From the NCBI GenBank assembly GCA_016195145.1, contig JACQAF010000004.1, positions 1 to 16,940 of the forward strand: DNA of 16,940 bases. The letters run 5' to 3'. Source of the stretch: Rhodospirillales bacterium (GTDB lineage Bacteria > Pseudomonadota > Alphaproteobacteria > CACIAM-22H2). The notes beneath the pieces were generated by a model. It saw only the letters and a program-made list of their open reading frames with translations, was not told the origin of the DNA and did not search any database. The position numbers were made by a program, and so were the translations under genes. Below, piece by piece: positions 7,283 through 14,660 of the stretch; position 1 is the stretch's first letter; each line of letters starts with the position of its first letter.

Positions 7283-8000
7283 TCGTAAGCGCCCATCACG
7301 TTCTGGTCGAAATCGACGACCGCTCCGGTCATCATCTCGGCGGCGTCGCTTAAAAGATAGACGGTGAAGGTTGCGATGTCAGCCGGCTTGAGCAGCCGCC
7401 TGAACGGTTGCGCCTTTTCCGCCCGCGCCAGCCAGTCGGGCGGGTTGCCGTCGCGCTGCTGGATCACGTGCTCGCCGGGGGTGTCGGTCCAGCCGATATT
7501 GATGCCATTGACGCGAATGCGCGCGAAGCGCAGGGCATGTGCGTTGTTCTTGGTCAGGACGGCGAGCGAGCCCTTCGACGCGGAATAGGCGGTGAGGAAC
7601 GGCTGCCCACCATGGCTCGACCGGGTAATGATGTTGACGATGCTGCCCGGCCGTCCCGCCTTCTTGAGCCGGCGCACAAACTCTTGCGTCAGGACGAACG
7701 GCGCGCGGACATTGACCGCAAACAGACGATCCCACAACTCGACCGTTGTATCCTCAAGGGTACCGCGATCGGTAAGTCCCGCCGCGTTGACCAGCCCGTC
7801 GATCCGGACGAAACGCCGCTCGGCCTCGGCGACCAACCCGCGGCAGGCGGTGACGTCTTCTCGCCGCGCTTCTTGTCGCGCCCGGTAATACACAGGCCGG
7901 CGGCGCCGGCGGCGCCGGCGGCGCGGGCGATTCCCTCGCCGACGCCCTGCGTGCCGCCGGTGATCAGGACAATTTTTCCGTCGAGCCGGATATCGATCAT
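7279..8000 (-). pseudogene. Short-chain dehydrogenase/reductase gene broken by deletion/frameshift
   Basis: ATG at 8000 (preceded by GGGAGG) begins a typical SDR N-terminus, MIDIRLDGKIVLITGGTQGVG, with the cofactor-binding GGxxxVG turn. After about residue 47 (RDKKRGE) the frame stops making sense. SDR similarity resumes in another frame as EDVTACRGLVAEAERRF, then LVNAAG, and the catalytic YSASK (Tyr-x-x-x-Lys), ending at 7279. The change lies at about 7858-7864. About 20-25 residues (beta-2/alpha-2 and the start of beta-3) expected between RGE and EDV are also missing, so this is a deletion of non-triplet length rather than a single-base slip. Its ATG overlaps the iolG stop (ATGA), so it belonged to the iolG operon, probably as a sugar or cyclitol dehydrogenase. 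As it stands, translation from 8000 would end near 7689. Confidence 0.8.
7896..7922. repeat. Three perfect 9-base tandem repeats (GCCGGCGGC)
   Basis: GCCGGCGGC occurs three times in a row, inside the broken SDR gene. On the coding strand it gives Ala-Gly-Ala-type codons in the helix that follows the nucleotide-binding glycine turn (AAGAAGAAG). The helix has the usual length, so the tract is not an insertion compared with the family. It is slippage-prone and hard to sequence, about 32 bases from the frame break. Confidence 0.6.
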
Positions 8001-9007
8001 GCGCGCCTCCCGGCGATGGCGGCGACCTTCACCGGCCGCCCGGTGTTGATGGATTTGAGCGCCGCCTCGGCGAGGACGAGGGCCTGGCGGCCGTCCTCGG
8101 CGGTGACCGGCATCGTCTTCCCCTTGGCTAGGGCCGCGACGAAGGCGGCAAGCTCGATCCGGTACGCCTCGGCGTAACGTTCGAGGAAGAAATAAAGCGG
8201 CTTGTCTCGGCTGACGGCGTTCTTGTCGGCCAGTTCGACGCTGGTCGGCGTATGATTGCCGGCCATCAGCCGGCCGAGCGAACCGTGAACCTCGATGCGC
8301 TGGTCATAACCGTAGCTGGCGCGGCGGCTGTTGTTGATGTGGCACAGCCGGCCGCTCGCTGTACGCATGACGACCATCGCCGAATCGATGTCGCCGAGCC
8401 GGGCGACGGCCGGATCGACGAGGCAGCTGCCGGTCGCGTAGACCTCGACCGGTTCCTCGCCAAGCAGCCAGCGCGCCATGTCGAAATCGTGAATGGTCAT
8501 GTCGCGGAACTGCCCGCCGGCGACCTTAAGATAAGCGAGGGGCGGCAGGCCCGGATCGCGGCTCGAGATGATCACCTGTTCGACCTCGCCGATCTCGCCG
8601 GTGGCGAGCCGGTCGCGCAGCGCGCGGAAACTCGGGTCGAAGCGCCGGTTGAAGCCGACGAACATCGGCACCCTGGCCTTCTTGATCGCGGCAAGGCATG
8701 CATCGACGCGCTTCAACGACAGGTCGATGGGCTTTTCGCAGAAAATCGCCTTGCCGGCCTTGGCGGCGGCGATGGCGAGATCGGCATGGGTGTCGGTCGA
8801 CGAAGCGATGATCACGGCGTCGATTTCGGGGTCGGCAAAAACGGTACGCGCGTCGGCGACGCGGGCGCCATGGGTGTCGGCAAGCCGGCGGGCCGCCTTG
8901 GCGTCGACATCGACCACGTAACGGAGCTGGGCGTCGCCGGATGCGGCAAGATTGGCGGCGTGAATCGCGCCGATCCGCCCGGCGCCGAACTGTGCAAAGG
9001 TAAGCAT
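7997..9007 (-). CDS. iolG: Inositol 2-dehydrogenase (Gfo/Idh/MocA family)
   Basis: A 336-residue NAD-dependent oxidoreductase of normal length. It has a Rossmann glycine motif GAGRIG (8-13), the family EKP motif (91-93) with conserved Lys97-equivalent region, and GGQFRDMTIHDFDMARWLLG (164-183), in which Asp169 and His173 match the catalytic Asp/His pair of inositol dehydrogenases. It oxidises myo-inositol (or scyllo-inositol or a related sugar) to the 2-keto form, the first step of inositol catabolism in the cytoplasm. The ATG at 9007 is preceded by GAGGAAA. It is transcribed divergently from iolD-iolE, and its stop overlaps the start of the broken SDR gene. Members of this family vary in substrate, but the iolD/iolE context supports inositol. 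Confidence 0.9.
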   Translation of the reverse strand: MLTFAQFGAGRIGAIHAANLAASGDAQLRYVVDVDAKAARRLADTHGARVADARTVFADPEIDAVIIASSTDTHADLAIAAAKAGKAIFCEKPIDLSLKRVDACLAAIKKARVPMFVGFNRRFDPSFRALRDRLATGEIGEVEQVIISSRDPGLPPLAYLKVAGGQFRDMTIHDFDMARWLLGEEPVEVYATGSCLVDPAVARLGDIDSAMVVMRTASGRLCHINNSRRASYGYDQRIEVHGSLGRLMAGNHTPTSVELADKNAVSRDKPLYFFLERYAEAYRIELAAFVAALAKGKTMPVTAEDGRQALVLAEAALKSINTGRPVKVAAIAGRRA

Positions 9008-9149
9008 GGTTTCCTCGAGTGAAGGCTAGGCGGCGGGCTGATTCCGCGCCGTGTGACGGCTTGTTTGGTCCGCCATAAATCCGTAAGGTCTGCGCCAACG
9101 TCAATCGGAATCGTCGTCGGCGAGATAACCAAAAAGAGGGAGGATCCGA
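9008..9149. promoter_or_regulatory. Divergent promoter region between iolG and iolD
   Basis: This 142-base gap separates the two divergent inositol transcripts, so both promoters should lie here. TTGACG read on the minus strand (9104-9099) is the best -35-like hexamer, pointing toward iolG, but the matching -10 is poor (TTTATG at 9079-9074, 19-base spacing). No clear IolR-type palindrome was seen. GAGGGAGGA (9136-9144) is the iolD ribosome binding site. Confidence 0.35.
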
Positions 9150-10988
9150 ATGGCGACCGTTCGTCTGACCATGGCCGAGGCGCTGGTCCGCTATCTGGCG
9201 GCGCAGGCGGTGCAGGTCGACCGCCGCGTCATGCCGCTCTTCGGGGGCGTGTTCGCGATCTTCGGTCATGGCAATGTTGCCGGGATGGGGCCCGCCTTGC
9301 GGGCAGCCGGCGCGCGGCTGCCGACCTTCCGCGCCCATAACGAACAGGCGATGGCCCACGCCGCCATCGCCTATGCCAAGACCCATGCCCGCCGGCGGAT
9401 GATGGCCTGTACGACCTCGATCGGTCCCGGCGCCACCAACATGGTGACCGCTGCGGCGCTGGCCCATGTCAACCGGCTGCCGGTGTTGCTGCTGCCGGGC
9501 GATGTCTTTGCCGACCGGCGGCCAGACCCGGTTCTCCAGCAAATCGAGAATTTCGGCGACCCGACGATCTCGGCCAATGACTGCTTCCGGCCGGTATCGC
9601 GCTACTGGGACCGGATCACCCGGCCGGAGCAGATCCTGACCAGCCTGCCGGCGGCCTTGCGGGTGCTGACCGACCCGGCCGAATGCGGGCCGGCGACCCT
9701 CGCCCTGCCCCAAGACGTGCAGACCGAAAGCTACGATTATCCGGCGGACTTTTTCCGCCCCCGTATTCACCGGTTGCGCCGCCCGGCGCCGGATGCGGGG
9801 GACCTGGCGGCGGCAGTAACGGCGCTCAAGGCGGCCCGCAAGCCGATGATTGTCGCCGGCGGCGGCGTGAAATATTCGTTTGCCGAAGACGTGCTGGCCG
9901 GGTTTGCTGGCCGGCGGGGAATCCCGGTGGCGGAAACGCAGGCCGGCAAGGGAAGCCTCGCCTGGAACCATCCGGCGAATGTCGGGTCGATCGGGGTCAC
10001 GGGATCGAGTGCGGCCAACGCCCTCGCGGCGCAGGCGGATACGGTGCTGGCTGTTGGTACCCGGATGGGCGATTTCGCCACCGGTTCGCGCGCCCTGTTC
10101 GCCCATCGGCACCTGACCCTGATCCAACTCAATGTCGCCGCTTTCGATGCGGCGAAGCACGGGGCGCTTGGGCTGGTCGCCGATGCGAAGACCGGGATCG
10201 AAGCGCTGGAGGCAAAACTCGGGCGCTGGCATGCCCCTGCGGCCTGGACCGGCCGGGCGGCGCGGCTGATCCGGGGGTGGCAGCGCACGGTCGACCGGCT
10301 CGTCGCTCCGGCGAAGACGAATGGCTTGCCGAGCGACGCCCAGGTTCTGGGGGCAGTGAACCGTTTCGCCGGCCGGCGAAACATGGTCGTGTGTGCCGCT
10401 GGCGGCCTGCCGGGGGAGCTGCACAAACTGTGGCGGGCCGGGGATTCGACCGCCTATCACGTCGAGTACGGCTATTCGTGCATGGGTTACGAGATTGCCG
10501 GCGGCCTGGGCGCGAAGCTGGCGGCACCCCGGCGCGAAGTCTATGTGCTGGTGGGCGATGGCAGCTATCTGATGATGAATTCCGAGATTGCCACCTCGGT
10601 CGCCCTTGGCGCCAAGCTGATGATCGTCATGCTCGACAATCGCGGTTTCGGATGCATCAACCGGCTACAGCAGGCCTGCGGCGGCGCGCCGTTCAACAAC
10701 CTTCTGGATACGGCTGCGCCGCAAATCGATTTTGCTGCCCATGCCCGCAGCCTCGGCGCGGGGGCGGAAAAAGTCGCCAGCCTTGCCGACCTGCCCGAGG
10801 CCTTGGCGCGCGCGCGGCGCGCGCGGCGGACCTACGTCGTGGTGATCGACACCGATCCGGCGATCTCGACCGGCGAGGGTGGGGCGTGGTGGGACGTGGC
10901 GGTAAGCGCCACGCCGCGCGGCCGTGCGGCCAAGGCGGCCCGCGCCGCCTATCTGCGGGCCCGACGACGTCAACAACTGGGAGCTTAG
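9150..10988 (+). CDS. iolD: 3D-(3,5/4)-trihydroxycyclohexane-1,2-dione hydrolase
   Basis: A 612-residue thiamine-diphosphate enzyme of the acetolactate-synthase superfamily, with length and blocks matching IolD. The N-terminal domain has FGGVFAIFGHGNVAGMG (31-47) and RAHNEQAMAHAAIAYAK (61-77), with Glu65 as the cofactor-activating glutamate. The C-terminal domain has the ThDP/metal motif starting GDG at 469-471 (GDGSYLMMNSEIATS) and ending at the DNRGFG segment. In known pathways it hydrolyses the cyclic dione to 5-deoxy-D-glucuronate. The ATG at 9150 has a strong ribosome binding site, GAGGGAGGA. iolE starts 4 bases after its stop, so the two form an operon. The sequence looks complete. Confidence 0.93.
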   Translation: MATVRLTMAEALVRYLAAQAVQVDRRVMPLFGGVFAIFGHGNVAGMGPALRAAGARLPTFRAHNEQAMAHAAIAYAKTHARRRMMACTTSIGPGATNMVTAAALAHVNRLPVLLLPGDVFADRRPDPVLQQIENFGDPTISANDCFRPVSRYWDRITRPEQILTSLPAALRVLTDPAECGPATLALPQDVQTESYDYPADFFRPRIHRLRRPAPDAGDLAAAVTALKAARKPMIVAGGGVKYSFAEDVLAGFAGRRGIPVAETQAGKGSLAWNHPANVGSIGVTGSSAANALAAQADTVLAVGTRMGDFATGSRALFAHRHLTLIQLNVAAFDAAKHGALGLVADAKTGIEALEAKLGRWHAPAAWTGRAARLIRGWQRTVDRLVAPAKTNGLPSDAQVLGAVNRFAGRRNMVVCAAGGLPGELHKLWRAGDSTAYHVEYGYSCMGYEIAGGLGAKLAAPRREVYVLVGDGSYLMMNSEIATSVALGAKLMIVMLDNRGFGCINRLQQACGGAPFNNLLDTAAPQIDFAAHARSLGAGAEKVASLADLPEALARARRARRTYVVVIDTDPAISTGEGGAWWDVAVSATPRGRAAKAARAAYLRARRRQQLGA

Positions 10989-10992
10989 GCAT

Positions 10993-11744
10993 ATGGCCGT
11001 GCGTATCGGCATTAATCCGCTGACCTGGACCAACGACGACATGCCGGAGCTGGGCAGTGAAACGCCCCTCGAAGTCTGTCTCGCCGAGGCGAAACAGGCG
11101 GGCTACGAGGGGGTCGAGCTGGGCAACAAGTTTCCCCGCCGGGCGGACGCCCTGCGGCCGATTCTCGATCGCCACGGGCTCACCCTGGTTTCGGGCTGGT
11201 ACGGATCGAACCTGCTGGAGCGGCCGGCGGCGGCCGAAATCGCCGCTGTCGAGGACCATCTCACCCTGTTATCGGGTATGGGGTGCACGGCAACGGCGTG
11301 CGGATGGCGTATCACCATCACATGGGAACGGTCGTCGAAACCGAGGCCGAGATCGACCGGCTGATGGCCGAAACCGGACCGGAGGTGGGGCTGCTGCTCG
11401 ACACCGGGCATCTGACCTATGCCGGCGGCGATCCGGTCGCGGTTGCCGGCCGGCACGGCGCGCGGATCGCCCATGTCCACTGCAAGGACGTGCGCGCCGC
11501 TGTCCTGGCCGAGGCCCGGCGCGGCGATCGAAGCTTTCTCGACGCGGTTCTCGCCGGGGTTTTCACCGTTCCGGGGGATGGCAGCGTCGCTTACAAGGCG
11601 GTGCTACCGGCGTTGGCTGACCGTGCCTACAAGGGCTGGCTGGTGGTCGAGGCGGAACAGGATCCGGCAAAAGCGCACCCCCTCACCTACGCCCGAATTG
11701 GGTACGACCACCTCCGCCCGTTGGCGCAGGCGGCCGGACTATAA
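10993..11744 (+). pseudogene. iolE: Myo-inosose-2 dehydratase gene broken by deletion/frameshift
   Basis: IolE removes water from 2-keto-myo-inositol and is a TIM-barrel protein of about 297-300 residues. The start ATG (10993) follows GGGAGC, which overlaps the iolD stop. The N-terminal part is clear: IGINPLTWTNDDMPELGSET and EVCLAEAKQAGYEGVELGNKF, up to LTLLSGMGC (residue 98). From there this frame is unrelated and stops at 11364. Similarity resumes in a different frame as GVRMAYHHHMGTVVETEAEIDRL, LLLDTGHLTYAGGDPVAV, HVHCKDVRA and VVEAEQDPAKAHPLTYAR, ending at 11744. The junction is at about 11280-11290. About 50 residues normally found between these parts are absent, so this is a non-triplet deletion, not a simple sequencing slip. 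The gene cannot make a full IolE as shown. A sequencing or assembly gap is the main alternative to true decay. Confidence 0.85.
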
Positions 11745-11876
11745 GACATAGGCAGGGTGAGCTTCGGGCTCGGCCGCGTGGATTCCCCTTGCATTCGAGC
11801 GTCACCGGTTCATTATTTCAGGTCGTTGTAAATTTGCGATCGACCGGGGGCAGTGCGCCGCGATTGACGGCGACCC

Positions 11877-11883
11877 AAAGGAG
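11877..11883 (+). promoter_or_regulatory. Strong Shine-Dalgarno that selects an ATT start
   Basis: AAAGGAG lies 9 bases upstream of ATT at 11893. No ATG, GTG or TTG in the transporter frame is suitably placed: the first such codon is GTG at 11938, about 55 bases away and without a ribosome binding site. The site therefore supports initiation at 11893. Confidence 0.65.
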
Positions 11884-11892
11884 CGCCCGAAA

Positions 11893-13593
11893 ATTTCTGC
11901 ATCCGCGACGACACTTCTGATCCAGCTCTTCGGCGGCGTGGCGCTCCTGCTCTGGGGCCTGCGCATGGTGCGCACGGGAATCATGCGCGCCTATGGCGGC
12001 GATCTGCGCCGGCTGATCGGCATCGGCCTGCGCAACCGGCTGAGCGCGCTTGCCGCCGGCCTCGGCGTGACCGCCGTCCTGCAAAGCAGCACGGCGACGG
12101 CGTTGATGACCGCCTCGTTCGCCGAGCGCGGATTGATGGCCACTGCGCCGGCGCTTGCCGTCATGCTCGGGGCGGATGTCGGCACGTCGCTGGTCGCCCA
12201 GGTGCTGTCCTTCGACCTGTCCTGGCTGTCGCCGCTGCTCATCCTCGCGGGTGTCACCGTGTTCATGACCGGCACCGCCTCGCGGCCGCGCGATCTCGGC
12301 CGGGCGGGGATCGGTCTTGGGTTGATGCTGCTGGCCTTGCACCTGATTGTTGCCGCCACCCAGCCGGTGCGCGATTCGACGACGATGGAAGTTCTGCTCG
12401 CGGCGCTGACCGGGGCGCCGATCATCGCCGTGCTGATCGCTGCCGGGCTGACCTGGCTCGCGCATTCCAGCTTGGCGATCATCCTGCTGATCATGTCGAT
12501 GGCCAGCATCGGCGTGCTGCCGACCGGCACGGCGTTGGCGCTGGTGCTCGGGGCCAATCTCGGCGGCGCCTTGCCCTCGATCGTCGCAACCTGGCGCGGC
12601 GACGCGGCGGCGCGGCGGGTGACGCTCGGCAATGCCGGCTTCCGGCTTATCGGATGTGCGCTCGCCTTGCCGTTCCTCGGTCTGGCGGCGCAATGGTTGA
12701 CCGCCCTCGATCCGACGCCGGCGCGGCTGGTGGTTAATTTCCACACCGCTTTCAATCTGGCGCTGATGGTGATTTTCCTGCCGTTGGTTGGGCTAGCGGC
12801 CAAGCTGGCCGAACGGCTGCTGCCCGATAGCATCGAGGTGGACGACCCCTCGAAGCCACGCTATCTCGACACCACGTCGCTCGAAACGCCGACGCTCGCG
12901 GTATCGGCGGCGGCGCGCGAGACGCTGCGTATGGGCGACACGCTCGAAAGCATGCTGCGCGACACGCTCAAGGTCTTCCAGACCGATGACCGCAAGCTCG
13001 CCGCCGAAATCTGCCGTAAGGACGATATCGTCGATCGCCTGCACGAGGCGATCAAACTCTATCTGACGCAGATCAACCGCGACACGATGGGCGAGGCCGA
13101 CAGTCGGCGAGCGATGGAGATCATCGCCTTCACCACCAACCTCGAACATATCGGCGACATCGTCGACAAGAACCTGATCGAGCTGGCCGAGAAGAAGATC
13201 AAGCACCGGCTGCGCTTTTCAGACGAAGGTTTCACCGACATCGCCGATATGCACGCCCAGCTGCTGGCCAATCTCAAGTTGGCGCTCGGCGTGTTCATCG
13301 CCGGCGATCTGAAAACTGCGCGCCAGCTTCTCGAACAGAAAGTTCAGTTCCGTGAGCGCGAACGTCAGGCGTCGGAACGGCATTTCGATCGGCTGCGCAG
13401 CGGCCGGGCGGAAAGCATCGAGACCAGTTCCCTGCACCTCGATATCCTGCGCGACCTCAAGCGCATCAACTCGCACCTAACCTCGGTCGCCTATCCGATC
13501 CTCGAACAAGCGGGGCAGTTGCGGGCGAGCCGGCTGGCGGCCGAGCGGACGCGGCGCACCAGCGGCGGCACGGTTACAGCGGCACGACAGTAA
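11893..13593 (+). CDS. Na/Pi-cotransporter family protein with PhoU-like domain, apparent ATT start
   Basis: A 566-residue inner-membrane protein if started at ATT 11893. The N-terminal region is two inverted repeats of the Na/Pi-cotransporter fold: the first with QSST (about 64-67) and a GADVGTSLVAQV loop, the second with the AHSS variant and GANLGGALPSI. The C-terminal portion from about residue 330 is a PhoU-like helical domain, including AMEIIAFTTNLEHIGDIVDKN and LHLDILRDLKRINSHLTS. Homologues typically begin MSASATTLLIQLFGG or similar; here that segment is intact except that the first codon is ATT. Starting at GTG 11938 would remove 15 residues of the first membrane helix. The family is linked to sodium-coupled phosphate transport or efflux, but many members are uncharacterised. 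Its 3' end overlaps the convergent ATPase gene by 20 bases. Confidence 0.87.
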   Translation: MSASATTLLIQLFGGVALLLWGLRMVRTGIMRAYGGDLRRLIGIGLRNRLSALAAGLGVTAVLQSSTATALMTASFAERGLMATAPALAVMLGADVGTSLVAQVLSFDLSWLSPLLILAGVTVFMTGTASRPRDLGRAGIGLGLMLLALHLIVAATQPVRDSTTMEVLLAALTGAPIIAVLIAAGLTWLAHSSLAIILLIMSMASIGVLPTGTALALVLGANLGGALPSIVATWRGDAAARRVTLGNAGFRLIGCALALPFLGLAAQWLTALDPTPARLVVNFHTAFNLALMVIFLPLVGLAAKLAERLLPDSIEVDDPSKPRYLDTTSLETPTLAVSAAARETLRMGDTLESMLRDTLKVFQTDDRKLAAEICRKDDIVDRLHEAIKLYLTQINRDTMGEADSRRAMEIIAFTTNLEHIGDIVDKNLIELAEKKIKHRLRFSDEGFTDIADMHAQLLANLKLALGVFIAGDLKTARQLLEQKVQFRERERQASERHFDRLRSGRAESIETSSLHLDILRDLKRINSHLTSVAYPILEQAGQLRASRLAAERTRRTSGGTVTAARQ

Positions 13594-14641
13594 CCCCGTG
13601 ATCGGCGAATTCGATCCACGCCGCTGCGCCAGGCGTAAGCGGGCGCATCACCGACCGGTCGACGACGAATAGATCGCCCAGCGCCGTCGTCACCGTGTAT
13701 TCCATATGAGTGCCGAGATAAGCCGCCTTGGCGACGATGCCGGCGAGCGCCGGCCGGGGCGGGCACGCGGCGCTGAGCAACAGCGATTCTGGCCGGGCCG
13801 CGACCTTTGCAACGCCCGGCGGGGCGCCACGGTGGGGCAGGTCAAGATCGATATTGCCGACGCGCACCCGGGCCCGCGCGCCCTGCACGGCCGAAATTTC
13901 CGCCGCGACGAGATTGGCGTCGCCGATAAAGTCGGCGACGAACAGGCTGGCTGGCTCCTCGTAAAGATCGCGCGGCGCTCCGGACTGGGCGATGACGGCG
14001 TTCGACATGACGATGATGCGGTCGGAAACGGCAAGCGCTTCCTGCTGGTCGTGGGTGACATAAACCACGGTTAGGTTGAGCTTGCGCTGCAGGTCGCGGA
14101 TGTCCTCGCGCACCCGGCGGCGGAGCTTGGCGTCGAGATTCGACAGCGGCTCGTCGAACAGCAGCACTTGCGGCTCAAGCACGAGCGCGCGGGCGACGGC
14201 GACGCGCTGCTGCTGGCCGCCGGATAGTTCCGACGGCAGCCGTTTGCCGAGGTCCTCCAGGCCGACCAAGACAAGCTTGTCCATCGCTAGCCTATGCGCC
14301 TGCGCCTTGGGTATGCCGCTGACGGTCGGTCCATAGGCGACATTCTCCAGCACCGTCATGTGCGGGAACAGGGCGTAGGACTGAAACACCATGCTAACAT
14401 CGCGATCGGCCGCCGACAGACGGGTGACGTCGTGGCCGCCGATCAGTATCTGTCCTTCGTTCGCCATCTCGAGGCCGGCGATCAGGCCCAATGTCGTCGT
14501 CTTGCCGCAACCGGACGGGCCGAGCAGGGTGACGAGCGTGCTCGGCTCGATGGTAAACGACACGGACTCCACAGCCGCCACCGGGCCATAGCGCTTAGTG
14601 ACGGCGCGGAACTCAACCGACGCGGGACCGGACTTGTTCAT
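13574..14641 (-). CDS. ABC transporter ATP-binding protein (FbpC/PotA-like)
   Basis: A 355-residue ATPase. It has Walker A GPSGCGKT (41-48), Q-loop Gln87 in VFQSYALFPH, signature LSGGQQQR (139-146), Walker B VLLFDE (159-164), the D-loop SNLD and switch His197. Residues about 240-350 form a C-terminal TOBE-type regulatory domain, as in importers for iron, polyamine, sugar and phosphonate. It energises import through the permease encoded upstream. It follows the binding-protein gene by 19 bases with GGAG about 11 bases before the ATG, so it is the last of three operon genes seen. It overlaps the transporter gene tail to tail by 20 bases, so no separate terminator can fit between them. Confidence 0.92.
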   Translation of the reverse strand: MNKSGPASVEFRAVTKRYGPVAAVESVSFTIEPSTLVTLLGPSGCGKTTTLGLIAGLEMANEGQILIGGHDVTRLSAADRDVSMVFQSYALFPHMTVLENVAYGPTVSGIPKAQAHRLAMDKLVLVGLEDLGKRLPSELSGGQQQRVAVARALVLEPQVLLFDEPLSNLDAKLRRRVREDIRDLQRKLNLTVVYVTHDQQEALAVSDRIIVMSNAVIAQSGAPRDLYEEPASLFVADFIGDANLVAAEISAVQGARARVRVGNIDLDLPHRGAPPGVAKVAARPESLLLSAACPPRPALAGIVAKAAYLGTHMEYTVTTALGDLFVVDRSVMRPLTPGAAAWIEFADHGVTVVPL

Positions 14642-14660
14642 GTGCCTAGGGCTCCGGTCG

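Noticed and set aside
8526..10460. 644-codon open frame on the minus strand, crossing the iolG/iolD divergent region
   Set aside because: It is antisense to most of iolD, and its end is a shifted frame of iolG. The sequence is Arg/Pro/Gly-rich with no recognisable domain, as expected from stop-poor high-GC DNA.
9683..11023. 446-codon plus-strand open frame overlapping iolD
   Set aside because: It lies inside iolD in another frame, is rich in Arg and Gly, and has no domain. iolD itself is a complete, well-matched gene.
11283..11364. Programmed frameshift in iolE as an alternative to a broken gene
   Set aside because: No slippery heptamer is visible at the junction, and about 50 conserved residues are missing, which a frameshift alone cannot explain.
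11745..11892. Terminator or regulatory hairpin after iolE (GAGC-TTCGG-GCTC at 11759-11771; GGTCG/CGACC at 11821-11845)
   Set aside because: The stems are only 4-5 base pairs with no T-run and no clear Pho-box-like repeats; not enough to call.
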